Both the position numbers and the translations under genes were made by a program. From NCBI GenBank assembly GCA_000469685.2, contig LS997562.1, positions 34,604,215 through 34,668,214 of the forward strand: a DNA stretch of 64,000 nt. Direction: 5' to 3'. The notes beneath the pieces are model-generated. The model was not told the origin of the DNA. It saw only the letters and a list, made by a program, of their open reading frames with translations, and did not search any database. This stretch comes from Haemonchus contortus (Eukaryota > Nematoda > Chromadorea > Rhabditida > Trichostrongylidae). Of this stretch, positions 13,826-26,000 are shown in pieces (the stretch's first letter is position 1; each line of letters opens with the position of its first letter).

Positions 13826-16800
13826 GTGAGTGCAGTGGTGTCGAGTATCACGCGGCGCTCTGAAACTCACACGAAACCCACAGCTGACGCATTTGTGACT
13901 CGTTCTCCCTCACCACCCTCACCATCACCCAAATCCTCTTTAAAACCAGATGTGAACCCTTTTTTTGAATCGAGAATCATATTGTGCCTCGCCTCAGCAC
14001 AGGGCCCTTGCTCCCTTAACATTTTTTCTTTTGGATTTCTCATTTACTTGTTGGCCTATGAAATAATGCTTGTCTCAGGGGTTCACTTGTTCATCTCTGA
14101 GAGTCAATTCCTTGAGACCTCGTTCGGTTCGACCGGCAGTTCTACTGGTTTAAAAGCTTTTGAGGTGACCCAGTGCCATTACTTTACGACTACTGGTTCA
14201 TGGCCAGAACGACATGGAACAGCCATGGTAGACGTAATTCTTCCCAGACGTAGTTACAAGAGATTAGCCTCCTTGTCGGAACAAAACAGTTCACACTTTT
14301 GTTTACGCTCTGTTTATTTTCCTTCGATTGCCCTGTTTTTCCTTATTTGGCAGCAGGTTGATTCCCTTCGGTTCCCCTTCTGTAGCTGCCTACACTTAAC
14401 TGTACAAAGGCTACTAAAAGCTCTTAGATATTGTCTACTTCCACGTGAAACCTTCTTTAAAGGAGGTAGATTCGTTTCTAGGACTGAACTGGGATTTCAG
14501 ATTTCCTTCTGGTGCGACTAGTTGAGTAAATTTGATTAGAGAGCTCGCAAGTACTTATTTGGGGTAGAAACTATGACTTTCGTGCAAAAGGCGCCCTTTT
14601 CGTTTGTGAAATATTCCGAGTCGCCTATTTCCTGGTCCCCGCTTGTGGAATATTCCCAGTTCAATCTATTTCCTGGCCCGCTTTATTTCTTTTGGCCGTA
14701 AACGACCAAGGACTCCTCTTCGGCTCCCACTATCAGCCTCAATTCTCTTTTTACCTTCTATTGCCCCATAATTCATCTATTCCTCCTTTACTGCTTTTCT
14801 CTTATTCATTTTCCATCCTTCCAGCCACTTTTTCCCTTTACCTAATGGCACTGTTGAGTTCTTCAAGTTTCTTTTGACGATGCTCTGGGGGAACATTGAC
14901 TAAACTCGTCATCAAACCAAAAGAATCATCATTTGAAATGGGTTGCTCTCGACTGAATCGCTCTAGGCGGAGTTCAAAAGCTCAGTTGGTCTCTGTGTCG
15001 TTCTTGCCTTCATGGGACCCATTAAAGTCGCGGAAGAATCGTTTCAGGCCTATAATCTATTGTTCCCGGAACTGGTTTGTAGCCCTCAGATTCAGATGAG
15101 TCCCCAACTTATACAATCGAAAGAATTTCTCCAGCACTCACTTTCCAAAAAGCTTTCCCTCTCAAATGAGGGGAGCGGTCCCCTCCTTCCTATGACTCCT
15201 ATCTGCTATCATACAAATTATCTTCAACTCATAGTCGTCAGGCTTGTCTGACCCCGAATCATTATATTCCCAAGTCCAACAGCATATGGGGCCGCTCTAT
15301 TTGCGACGAAAACTCATGCCTTATTTGAATAATCCTTCTTTTCGTAATCTTCATGACTTTGACTTGCCCAACTCGCGCATGTTTTTCATCGTCGAATCCT
15401 AAGATGATTTTGGGAACTCCCGGAAACATTTCCTCCCTGACCACCATATGGTCGAAATTCAATTAAATTCTGTGATGGGACTCGATCGTTTAATTGGCTT
15501 GTTCGGAACCAACTGACATCATTTTAGCACTTGACAAAAATTGGCTTTTGTATCGCCTGAAATGAACCCACATGGCCCATGAAGGAGCTAGCCATCGCCC
15601 TCGTCACGTTCGCCTGGAGGTCTCTTCGGGATATTAGGGGAATCCGTTCGTTTTATGATGTCACCATCCTCTTCCCTTCATTTGTTCGCGTTTAGACCGT
15701 TTTATTACTGTTTTATCCCGCTTGTTTATTGCCTTGTTGTTGACAAACACATCATAGCAATGGCTCATCCAGGATCGTCATACCGTTGTCATTTTGATGA
15801 CTTTGTGGTTTGCGACCTTACCTCATGAAATCATGTGCTTAAACTGGGCCTTATCTTGATGCAAAGTGTCGACAAACTTATCAGCTTGGTCTCTGATCAC
15901 CGCCATTAGCATCACTTCGCCCAAGCCTGTTCCTGTCTTCACTAACCTGGGAATAACTGAAAAGCTTGAGATCTTCAATACCATCGACCTCCCCAGAACT
16001 TTGTTTCGATCTGGTGTTCCAATGATGACTCCACTACTTTGTATGCTTCAATTCGTCCCCATTGGTGCCTTTGTTACCCATGTAGGTTCTTCCCATACAA
16101 CGCTGTGTTCGGGAAGTTTTTGTTAGCTCAACGGATCTAGCGACGGCTCGAGCCCTGGGAAAAGTGAAAAGGAGAAGTTTTTATTATCTTTTTTCTCGCA
16201 GTCTCATAGCCGATTAGATAACCGAGAGTCGGTTCAGATGCAGCGTTTTTTTTAATATTTCATTCCAACTTTTCTCTCCTTTCCTTCCTTCTCCCTTTTT
16301 TTTACGTTTTTTTCAGAGTAGTCGGGGATGGTTCAAACTCGGCTTTGATTTTTGACTACCTGACTTTTTTTGATTAATTTTTATATCACGTTGAGGAGAG
16401 TATATTGAGAGATAGAATGACGTAAAGATTTTCTTTCTCTGAGGCAAAATTACCTGGAAATGGACAAAGCAAGTAAAAAAACCATGAATTAGGTTTCGTT
16501 GAACATTCAGTTCTGTATTCTTCGCATTTTTTCAAATTCCATTCATCATCCTGTGGGCATTTGAAAGCGGATGGGAACGTTTTTTGGCCGAGTTCATGTC
16601 AATCTTAACTCTCAGACAAATCTGTTCATCATAAACTGATCTGAAACAGATGGAGCTTGTGGGGCATTCGCCGATAGATCGGGGAACACCAGAACATAAT
16701 GTAATCTGCATGGGATGTTCTTTCTGTTACACGGATTTTCTCTTCCATGGAATTCGTCCCCAATTTGCTTTTCTCTGTCTTTCGAAAGCGAGCCTTTCTC

Positions 16801-18896
16801 CTCATATCTTCTCACTGTTCACTTAAGGGGACAGTTTCCTAGAGTGGAAGGTTTTTCAAGAAAATTTGGATGTGATTGGGAGAAATGGAGGTGACTAAAT
16901 TTTTCACCAATGAAACTTCCCACCAGACATTTAACGATGACGTTAAGACCATCACCAGGGCCGATATCGGCTTCTAAAATGCACAGTTATTCATTTATTT
17001 ATTTATTATTTACCTGTTGTCACAGCATTGCTATAAGTATTTCAATCTATTACACTCTGAAGAATTGCAATGATTCTGATAGGTGATTTTTCCGATCGTT
17101 ATGCGAATTCCAGTGAAAAAAGAATAAAGGAGTTCCATCCTCCTGATTCACCGTTCGTTTTTTGTGGGCTCGCGTTTTTGTCCTAGGTCCAATAGCTTTT
17201 GGATGACCTCAACAGGGGCGTGGCTGATGTACAAGCCATTTAGTCGGGTCTGACATCCATCGTTCTCAGACCGATGAATCTCTGACTGCCCTGGTCCAGA
17301 AGTCGAGCCGATTGTCCTGGTTTAGAGCGGTAAAAAAGGATCCTCGGTATGCAGGATTTCTAACTTGATCTTAGAGTTCACTAGAAAAGAAGGGTGAAAA
17401 CTAAATTGTTTGCTCTCGGATTAGTTTTGCTGTGATTCTCCCCCTAGAACTCCGCAACCGAGAATCCTATTGAGAGCCCGATGTGTAGAGGACTTGGTAG
17501 GCGGAACTCAATCGGGATAAGAATTAATAACACATGTATTCTGCCACTTGACCCCTTAAACATTCGGCCAGTCTGATTGGACCCATATGTTTACATGCAA
17601 GGAAGCAGCGCCTCTTAGCATTTCAATATGTTCAGTCTTCAGCCCTGCCAGTGGTTTGATGAATCCCCTCTTAACAGCCTTCACACTCATATCCCTCCCA
17701 GTCTGGTTCAATATTGCCCGTACAGTTTCATTTCCATTCATTACTCTGAAGTCGCAGCAAGAAGAATGTCTTTCAGGGAATGGAATTCTTGACCCTGTAT
17801 ATTACCTCCATATAGGTTTGAGCGTAGAAATGAGGTTCATACGATGCTCTTGAGATGCTCTTGATTGACCGCGGAGGAAAATCATTCAGATATACATCTT
17901 TTCACGATTGTTTGAACTGATGTATATGAAGAGGGATGCGTTTGCCTTATCTTGAAGATTTGCTCAAAATTTTTGAGGAAAAACTTTGAGGTCGTATAGG
18001 AAATTCTTATTCATCTGCATCTGTCGCGTAAATCTCTTAAAAGAACATCCTCCCTCATGACCCTCTGAGGTTATCGTGTGTCCATTTATCTGCCCTATGA
18101 CTATGAGCTTTTAAGAATAACTCTCTCTGCTCATACAGGGAAGCGGTCACTTACTCAACTGTGATTCAGCAGCTCCATGCTCCTTAACTGACCTTTTCTT
18201 CTTGAGATGACACTTTAGCTCAGACGATTCTAGCCACATGGCCCAAATCAAATTTCAGGCTGGGCAGTACCAGTTCATCTCATACTATTAATACCCAATG
18301 TTCTTTCATTTCTTCTTTCTATTCTCATTTCTCCTTTTCCTTCTTTTCCTCCCACTCACCCCATGCTTGACCCAAGCCAGGAGGGTCGTGTCTAACTACA
18401 GCTGTAATCAACATTTTTCTTGACTGACCGTTTCTTGGCGAACCAAATCCCAGAGATTCTCATAACTGAATGTTTTGTTGTTGTTATCCCATTTTCATGC
18501 GGTATGTTTATTTACTTATCCTGTTTACTCTGAGCCATGCTATTACGTTTTCAGTCTTTTAGAGCCGACGGCTTACGTTTTCCTCTTTTGATGAGTTTTT
18601 CTATTCCCAGCTATCCTCCCGCTTTTTTGTCTATGAGCATTCGCTGTTCAATCGTGAAATTCCTCCAGGACAACCTGTACGGGAATTCCTAGGAAACGTC
18701 AACAGTTCCACTCCCGTTTCCGACTCAGTTGGTTAATGCCATCCTTTCACGCAATCCGCTCTGATGTCAAGCGATTGCACCACAAGTAAGTGCTCTGTAT
18801 TCCCTGAACGGAAGAAACCAGGACTACTAGCGAACGGAAGGGACCGCCTATAGCGATATTACCGACATATAGACATCTTTTTCAAATAAAAATTAT

Positions 18897-19073
18897 CTAA
18901 TAGAATGTAGTCTCTTCGCGAGAACATCGGCTTTTGTAGATGGGTGATCTCGATACTGTACCGTAATCTCTAGGAATACTGTATTCATTCACTGGTACAG
19001 TCAGCACAGGCGGTCGTTCATACAATTCACGGATCTTTGCTGCATTCGCCGATGCGGTGGCCTTCACGCAGGC
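18897..19073 (-). CDS. Candidate orphan exon inside the pde-1 first intron
   Basis: A minus-strand open frame ends with TAG and encodes a tail including IRELYERPPVLTVPVNEY and PRDYGTVSRSPIYK. Composition is more protein-like than the neighbouring frames. No convincing acceptor or upstream partner exon was found, and I recognise no family. It may be a nested gene's last exon or chance. Confidence 0.2.
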   Translation of the reverse strand, partial: ACVKATASANAAKIRELYERPPVLTVPVNEYSIPRDYGTVSRSPIYKSRCSREETTFY

Positions 19074-20081
19074 CCTCTTCAGGGGAATCCCACAGGGAAG
19101 ATGGTTCCCACGTAGAAGCAGCTGGTTGTGGTCACCCTGGGATGCCTGTTTCAACATGTGGGAAGGTCGGCGAGATGTCACTCAAACTTGACGCTATACG
19201 AGTATTACACGAACGAATCTCATAACAACATTCGTTGTGCAGATGGCTTCCTATCAGCTTTTGCGGTTTAGTTTTAGCATTCCGCATTCCGCTCGAGGAG
19301 CTTGATTGATGCTTCGCAGGTGAATCTGTGGCAACTAACTATATATACAACATAATAAAAGCAGAATAGTTCTTAAATAAATGGAATAACTGACTATAAA
19401 TTAGAAGTAGAAACTGAGATATTGGAAGAGGAGATGGAGAAGAGTCAAACCAGAAGTACAGCTTGCTTATGGCCCGTGTCCTAGACCAACGCTCAACCAA
19501 AAAGGCAGCAAGAGATCACTGGCTCGCATCGTTCCATGATGGGGATAGAAAAGTAGATGCTCAATTTGGTGACATTTTCCCAAGTACATCCACGTGCATC
19601 ATTGCTGTATGGGATTCCCATTAGCTACTACTACTACTACTTGAAGTTTATTCATATCTAATTATTTGACTTTATGCCTACTTCCAACTTTCAGCTATTC
19701 TTTTTTCTTTTGTGACAAATCTACATCAAATCCGATCTGTACAGCTCTACATATTTCGGCATAGTTCTGTCGGTCGTTCCGTCCGCCCAAGAAAATGTGT
19801 CCCTATAAAGCGTTGGATTACGTTGGATTACTTTCTCACTTTTATCTCAAATACACTCCATGCATATGACCCAAGAAATGAAAAATACTGATGAGCTACT
19901 TGAATTGTGAGAAAACTCCTTAGGGATGCATCTACAAAGAGTAAATATATGAAGTGGTTCTCAGAAAACTGCTATGTCACCCTATACAAATGTTTTTATC
20001 AGTGTGAGGTAACGTCTTTCTCTTTTCCCCTCTTTTTTTGCTTTAGTTCTACGATTTTTTGATAAAAGCTTTCAATTTCAG

Positions 20082-23000
20082 TGGATCCGAAGCGGCCGGT
20101 GACGCTGATTCGAAAAAGCGACTCGGTGGCCAATGATTCCCAGGTTGACAATTCGGCTGCTATCGATGCTATCGAGAAGTAAGTGAACAGTAATGAGCAA
20201 CGTAAGTGAGAGTGATGGCTAGGAAGACGTTTGAAAGAGAGGATAGGAGAAGAGAAACAGAGGGTAAGGTATGTATTCCAATGGGGGAAAGTTGTGGAAG
20301 AAGGGTGATGAGAGATGCGACGAGTTCAATCTTTTCAACTGGTCAGTTCAAACCTTTAGAGCTTGCGGTCTAGCTTACTGATCAATCGAGCAACTTGGAA
20401 GCACTAGACGACTTTTTGCTTTGAGTAAATGTTTCTACGATTTTTTTATATTTACGGTCTCCTCTCTTCTCAATATGAAGTTTCTACAGCGAGATCTACA
20501 CTCCGTTTGGAAAACCCATGAATCTTCATTCTAGTAATAACTCCACCTAGCCTTTTTCATTGATGACGCCTCATTTTGGGAAAATTTTACAAAACAGATC
20601 TCGGTCTGATGGCTGCTTCTCCTATCCAACTTGTATTCGTAATTACTTCAGCATAAGCAGAAGTTTTACCGAGAAATCTTGTCCTCTAAGGGTTGAAAGG
20701 TTTATTTGTTACTGTTTTGGATGGACGAGTTGCTGAGTGTGTTGCATATTGAGATTTCGCTGTTTCTGGATAAGGAATTCGTAGGGATTCGTGCAAAATA
20801 TGACCGGAGTCCAATGGAATATGTGTCTATAACGTTACCCATAACCTGAGCAAATCAGTAAACCAGTCAAAAAGAAGGAAAACTTTGTTAGGCTCAGCAT
20901 TGCTTAGTTAGATATTGTTAGTATGATAGCGCAAAATGAGATATTTCGATTGATATATAGTGTTGTGATTTTCTTATTCTGATTCCTCACTTCCTTGAAT
21001 TGCCAAATTCCATCTATTTTATATTAGAAACCTGACAGTCTGGTTTTTCTTAACTTCTAACACACGGAAATTTTCAGCATGCGTCTTTCTTTCTTCCTTT
21101 CCGTTTTTTTTTTTCTTTATTTCATCTTTTCGCATATTGAATATATATGTTGCAGAAATATGAACATGACCCTTTTTGATACGTTTGAAATAACAAGTTG
21201 ACTCATCCTTCTCGAGCTAATTCATTACTGCGAAATTTACCAGAAATCCATGTTTGATCAAAAATGCAAAGGCATTTTGAACACATACATATTGCATATG
21301 CCATGATTTGCTCAGGCCATTGTGAAAACCAATTATTCTACACTCAAAGAAAGTGACTATTAACTAACACGTATTCGTATTCGAAGGAATGGGAGTTCTT
21401 CCTCCTTGGTAAAGCCACATACTTGAATTGCTGTTCGACCCTTATTAAGGGAAAACTGTTGAACTACTCGTAATGCTCAAAAACCAGTGGAGAGCTTCTC
21501 TGTAGAGTGGATTGGGTATAGAATACTTCTCAAACAATGATTTCCGTTCTATGATCGAGCAACTGAGCAATTATTTGGCCGTTGATCGTTCACGTAATGC
21601 TTGTGGAGGGAGATAAGTTGCTCTAAATATTATTCAGGCATCCCATTCCTGGATGGAGCTATTCTTCAAATTACCCTAATTCAAATCAATTATTTCTGGC
21701 CGTGCTTTGCATTTCTTGGTGTCATTCATATTTGAAATCCATTAAAGCTATAGTGGTAGGCGATTGCTATAAATTTGACCGAAGTAAGCATTGGCTCACT
21801 GCTAACTGGGTTTGTCGGGAGGCAAACGAAAATCGGGACGGCCACCAATCCGACAGTAGAGCTTCTTGACGAATCTCCGACCGATAGGGCCGCTGCCTGG
21901 TGTTCCTCGAACGAGGAAAGACCATTGGACTGCAACAGCTCATTAACTCGTCTTCTTATTACAATCTTATGTCTTTTAAATGTGTTCTGAGACATGGTGG
22001 AAGGCTGTTCGGTTCGGTTTTCCTCTTGACATCTCCTCCATAGTTTTCAGAAGAATAGTTCTCTCTTGTGTCGTTCCTATCATGTTTAACAATATCTCAT
22101 CTAGATGACATTCCTTAATCTTTCTTTGGGCTACACCCTCCAGCTGTTCGAAGGGACCACTTCGAGAAGGAATTTCTAGGTGCTTTCAGACAACCAGGTC
22201 AATTTAGCGTCCGATCGGCTATTCAGTTTTACTTCTTCAGACTCACCTACTCGAATAGGAGGTGAAGGGATCGATACACCCAACACGCAGATTTTTGCAG
22301 CTCTATGCTAATTTAATTACCTCTGACTGTTAGATAATGATAGCCTCCACTAACTTATTTTTTATATTTATTAATATACTTATAACATTATTATCGTATT
22401 TGTTTTGAATAATTCCCTCCACGTTTCGCTTATTGCCAAACTGATCGTTTCCAATGACAAACGGCAATGAATTTTTGATTCCAACTCGCCATTCCACTCG
22501 AATGATCGAGTCATTCACCACTACCGCGGTAGTGCAGCGACTATACACGATAGTATAGCAGGTCCTCGCCATTCCACTCTTATTCACAAGTACAAGTCAC
22601 TCATTGTCTGTCTCGAGAATAAGAGTCAAAGTCATCTGGTTGACAAAACAAGTCAGTAAATCAAACAGATCCACCCAGCCATCCGTTTGGCAGAGGTAAA
22701 AGAAAGTTTCAAAGATGAGACGCTTATAAATACTGCACTTGAAGATTATGTTCTGGTAATTGTAGACAACTGTTCACGAAATGATCGTGGGGGTGGGTAA
22801 TCAGCAGAGGTCATCACTTTCTTGTGGGATTCTTGTTCAGTGCAAATACAATGGTCAACAAAAAGTTCGTAGACCTCCCATGTCAGCTCTACGTATTGTA
22901 AGCGTCGCAGTAGTCGGGTGATTGTAAACGACGTGATGACCTTTTGCATATCGTCGAATCAACAATTACAATTATACATCGATGGTTGATTGACAAGCCG

Positions 23001-26000
23001 GTAAAAAGCTGTGTCTTGAGGGGTCCACAGCTTAGTTCCTGGCATACTGCACCTGGCCACAGAATCAGCTAATGTTGAGTGCACGGCGCATCCTAGACGC
23101 ACTGAATCCTCAGTTTCTAGGCGAGGATCGCCTTTCCAACATCTATTATAGTCCATACGGCGGAGGTGGTGTAGTGGCAAGTGGCGCACTATATCACACG
23201 CACGGTCAGGGGTTCGAATCCCGGATCGATGCCCGCCTAAGCCAACCTAGCCTTCCATCCCTCCGGGGTCGGTGGATTGGTACCAGACTCATGTGTGAGG
23301 ACAAAAGCACTGACTTGTACATCGATTGGCCACCGCAAGTCATTGTATAGGCCACATACGCACTCATTACGCCACTACGATTCTGAATGGAAGTCGAGTG
23401 CGGGGGCGCATCCCTCAGACGGGATTGATTAACGCCAAAAACTTTATCCTTTATCCTTTATTATTGTCTATAGCATTTCAGTAGATCATCTAATTGTAAG
23501 TAGGAAAATGTCAGAGTCAGGTGAATAGATTATCAAAATAATCAGTAAAACATCTCCTCTCGAACCTACCCAGACAAGCCCCGCGATCTGGACACCTTCC
23601 ACGGCTTGCAAGTATACATGCTATCAGACCATTCACGTATTTTGTTAAAAACTTCGGTCGGAAACGAGGAAGGGAAGACGGAAAGGATACTCTTCAAGAC
23701 TGACGTTCGTCGTGACATGCTCTGCTAAAAATGCTAATACGAACGGCACTAGCACATCCTGTTTTTGTTTGCTTCTCAAGAGCCGATTACGACGTCAGCA
23801 GTTTTGATTCTGATGAGACTACGTATTCTACCCCGCATACAAGAAGTTTTTGGGTGAATCAGCCGAATTGGTATTAGCTGCATGGAGAATGCTTCACTGA
23901 CTGATTGACTAACAAGTGACTGGGTTGAGGTCGAATGTTTGATTCGAGATAGAGACATAGTTTGCGATATCAATGGTTAAAAAGATTTCTCATGGATACA
24001 TTGTTATCTGTAGCTCCTAAAAGGTCATTGAGACATTATCGAACGAAAAGCGGTTAGGATAGAATGAAATAAAGGCTTGGAAATCCGCACTGTGCAGACG
24101 GTCCCTGCTGGTCAAACTCTCGAGAGAGGACGAGTTTGGCGGTCTTTTAGGGACTGATATCGTTCTGAGTGGAGCACGTTTGTTGAACGTGCTCACCAAA
24201 AGCTAAAAACATTTCTTTGTAATTGAACCCTTTATCGTCTCACTGGGATCAGTCTTACCTGTTTTCCTTTTGGCTAGGGATTTATTTGAGGCTAAACCTT
24301 ACTGGGAGGATTGAGCTTTGACTTGAACAGCAATTTAGGCGATGAGTGGAATTCATCTCGAATAGATGTCGCATGCGTGGGTGCATCCCACACTCGGGCT
24401 CATTAGCCTGAACAACTTTTTATCCTACCCCTTTTTTTGAAGACTTTGGGCTCCTATTGTTGCATTTCGAGATAATTATGGTACGGAATGAATAGGTTCA
24501 AGTTCAATACGTAAATGATCTTCAGCGGTTCATTCAGGCATGAAATAACTCACAATTATAGCCCATGCTTTATAGGCTCCAACGTTTTTGTACTAAGTGA
24601 AAATGGTTCTTAGTTTTTGTTGAATCGAATTTCATGCTAGAATTCTTTCGAAGAATCTTTTCTCTTGATTGATTCATGTATAATATAATAGGGAAATGTA
24701 AGTGGCTTCAGGGGTTCTAAAAAATCCTGATGCGGAGGGCTGAGCAGATTATCTGCCGGTTGCCCCGACAACCTCTCGCTATCCAAGGATGCCAACTAAG
24801 CGGCATACGATTTCGGCTATCATCACCCAACACTTAACGGCGCTGCCATTTCGTTACTTCCTCTCACCCCACTTTTGGGTACCTAAAAGGCACCCGGTGG
24901 TTCGGCTCGACTTTTAGCTTTTCCGATCGCTATTGGGACGTCTGTTGGCATTCCTCTTGTGAACGGCCTTTACCTGGGGCTCATCCATCGAGCGCTTTCC
25001 GCAGTTATCGAAGACGTTTTGAGGCTGTTTCTAAGTGCATGCACATACGTCAGGGGTGCTAATGCGTTCGATATCGAAGAGGAATCGTGTCACTAGAGGG
25101 CTTCCCCTGCTGGCTGTTATTTACTTCCTTCACTTATCCGCTTCGTATAGATTCACCTTATCATCTTCTTCGTTTCCTTGACTATCTCTTGCCTTGCCCA
25201 GGTCTCTTTGATTCCTTTCTACCCAGTTCAGGCAACATGATGCTCGTTGGTGATACCTTCGGCTTTTATCAGCTGGTGCTGAGGAAACATTCATGCAGGT
25301 ACAGTACGTAGGCAGAAACTGAGGGATGAGAGAAAGAGGATGAGAGAGAGTGCAAGTTCTGGAAAATCCTTTTTTCTCTGGATTTCGATGGTAATGCAAT
25401 TCACTTCAGGCTTCGTTATATCCTACATCAGTTGAATAGCGGTCAATTACCCTTGGAAGATCTAAAACGAAACATCGAATATGCAGCGTTGGTGCTCGAA
25501 ACGGCCTATATGGATGAGACTCGGTGAGTTTCCTTCTGTCAAAAATTTTTCCTAGCTATGTTCCTAGTTTTTCCTAGTTATCTTATATCTGAAATTTGAC
25601 TATCACTTGTTATCTTTGATTTTACTTCTCTAGCTTATCCGTTTTTCCGTAATTCAAAAATCTATTTTGATATCAGCTTCGAAACTCATTTCTATCAAGA
25701 AAGCGACTTACAAAATGTTGAAAAATGTCCACGGAATTCATTCGGGGATGGTTAGTTGCAGCTTGAAATGAGGGGGTCATGCAAAACTCTACCCGAACTT
25801 CAGCGCTGGAATGCCTTCAGCTTACTGGAGTTACCTTTCATATACAAGTTGAGTCGATCGAGAATTTCTAACTCATCCTCTTTTCCGTGGGCTCAATTGC
25901 CGATACTTTTGACCTATAGACCTTTTTCATACGTAAATAAATGAATCCTGTTAGTTGAAGCCAGTAATGAGCTGGTGAAACGGAGAGACTTTTACTAGGG

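Larger units (their letters stand above)
5674..20081 (+). other. Putative pde-1 first intron or upstream region
   Basis: It holds four SINE copies or fragments, one MITE, one possible alternative first exon and the orphan candidate at 18897. A short inverted repeat (TTGTCAAGCC at 7342 and GGCTTGACAA at 7369) lies near 7.35 kb. The stretches 8.5-12.4 kb and 14.6-18.8 kb show nothing I can name. Confidence 0.4.
20179..25409 (+). other. Long pde-1 intron
   Basis: Bounded by exons that share the split codon for Lys in IEKLRYIL, so the intron is certain. It contains SINE material at 23159 and 24355. A GC-rich block at about 24720-25080 has no match to the other repeats here. Confidence 0.85.

Noticed and set aside
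13820..14521. Longest open frame in the window (233 codons)
   Set aside because: No domain, composition drifts from Pro/Ser-rich to hydrophobic without pattern, no splice logic, and it overlaps a better frame ending at the donor after 13825.
21726..21995. Overlapping open frames on both strands resembling retroelement debris
   Set aside because: No reverse transcriptase, gag or transposase motif could be identified, so no element is called.
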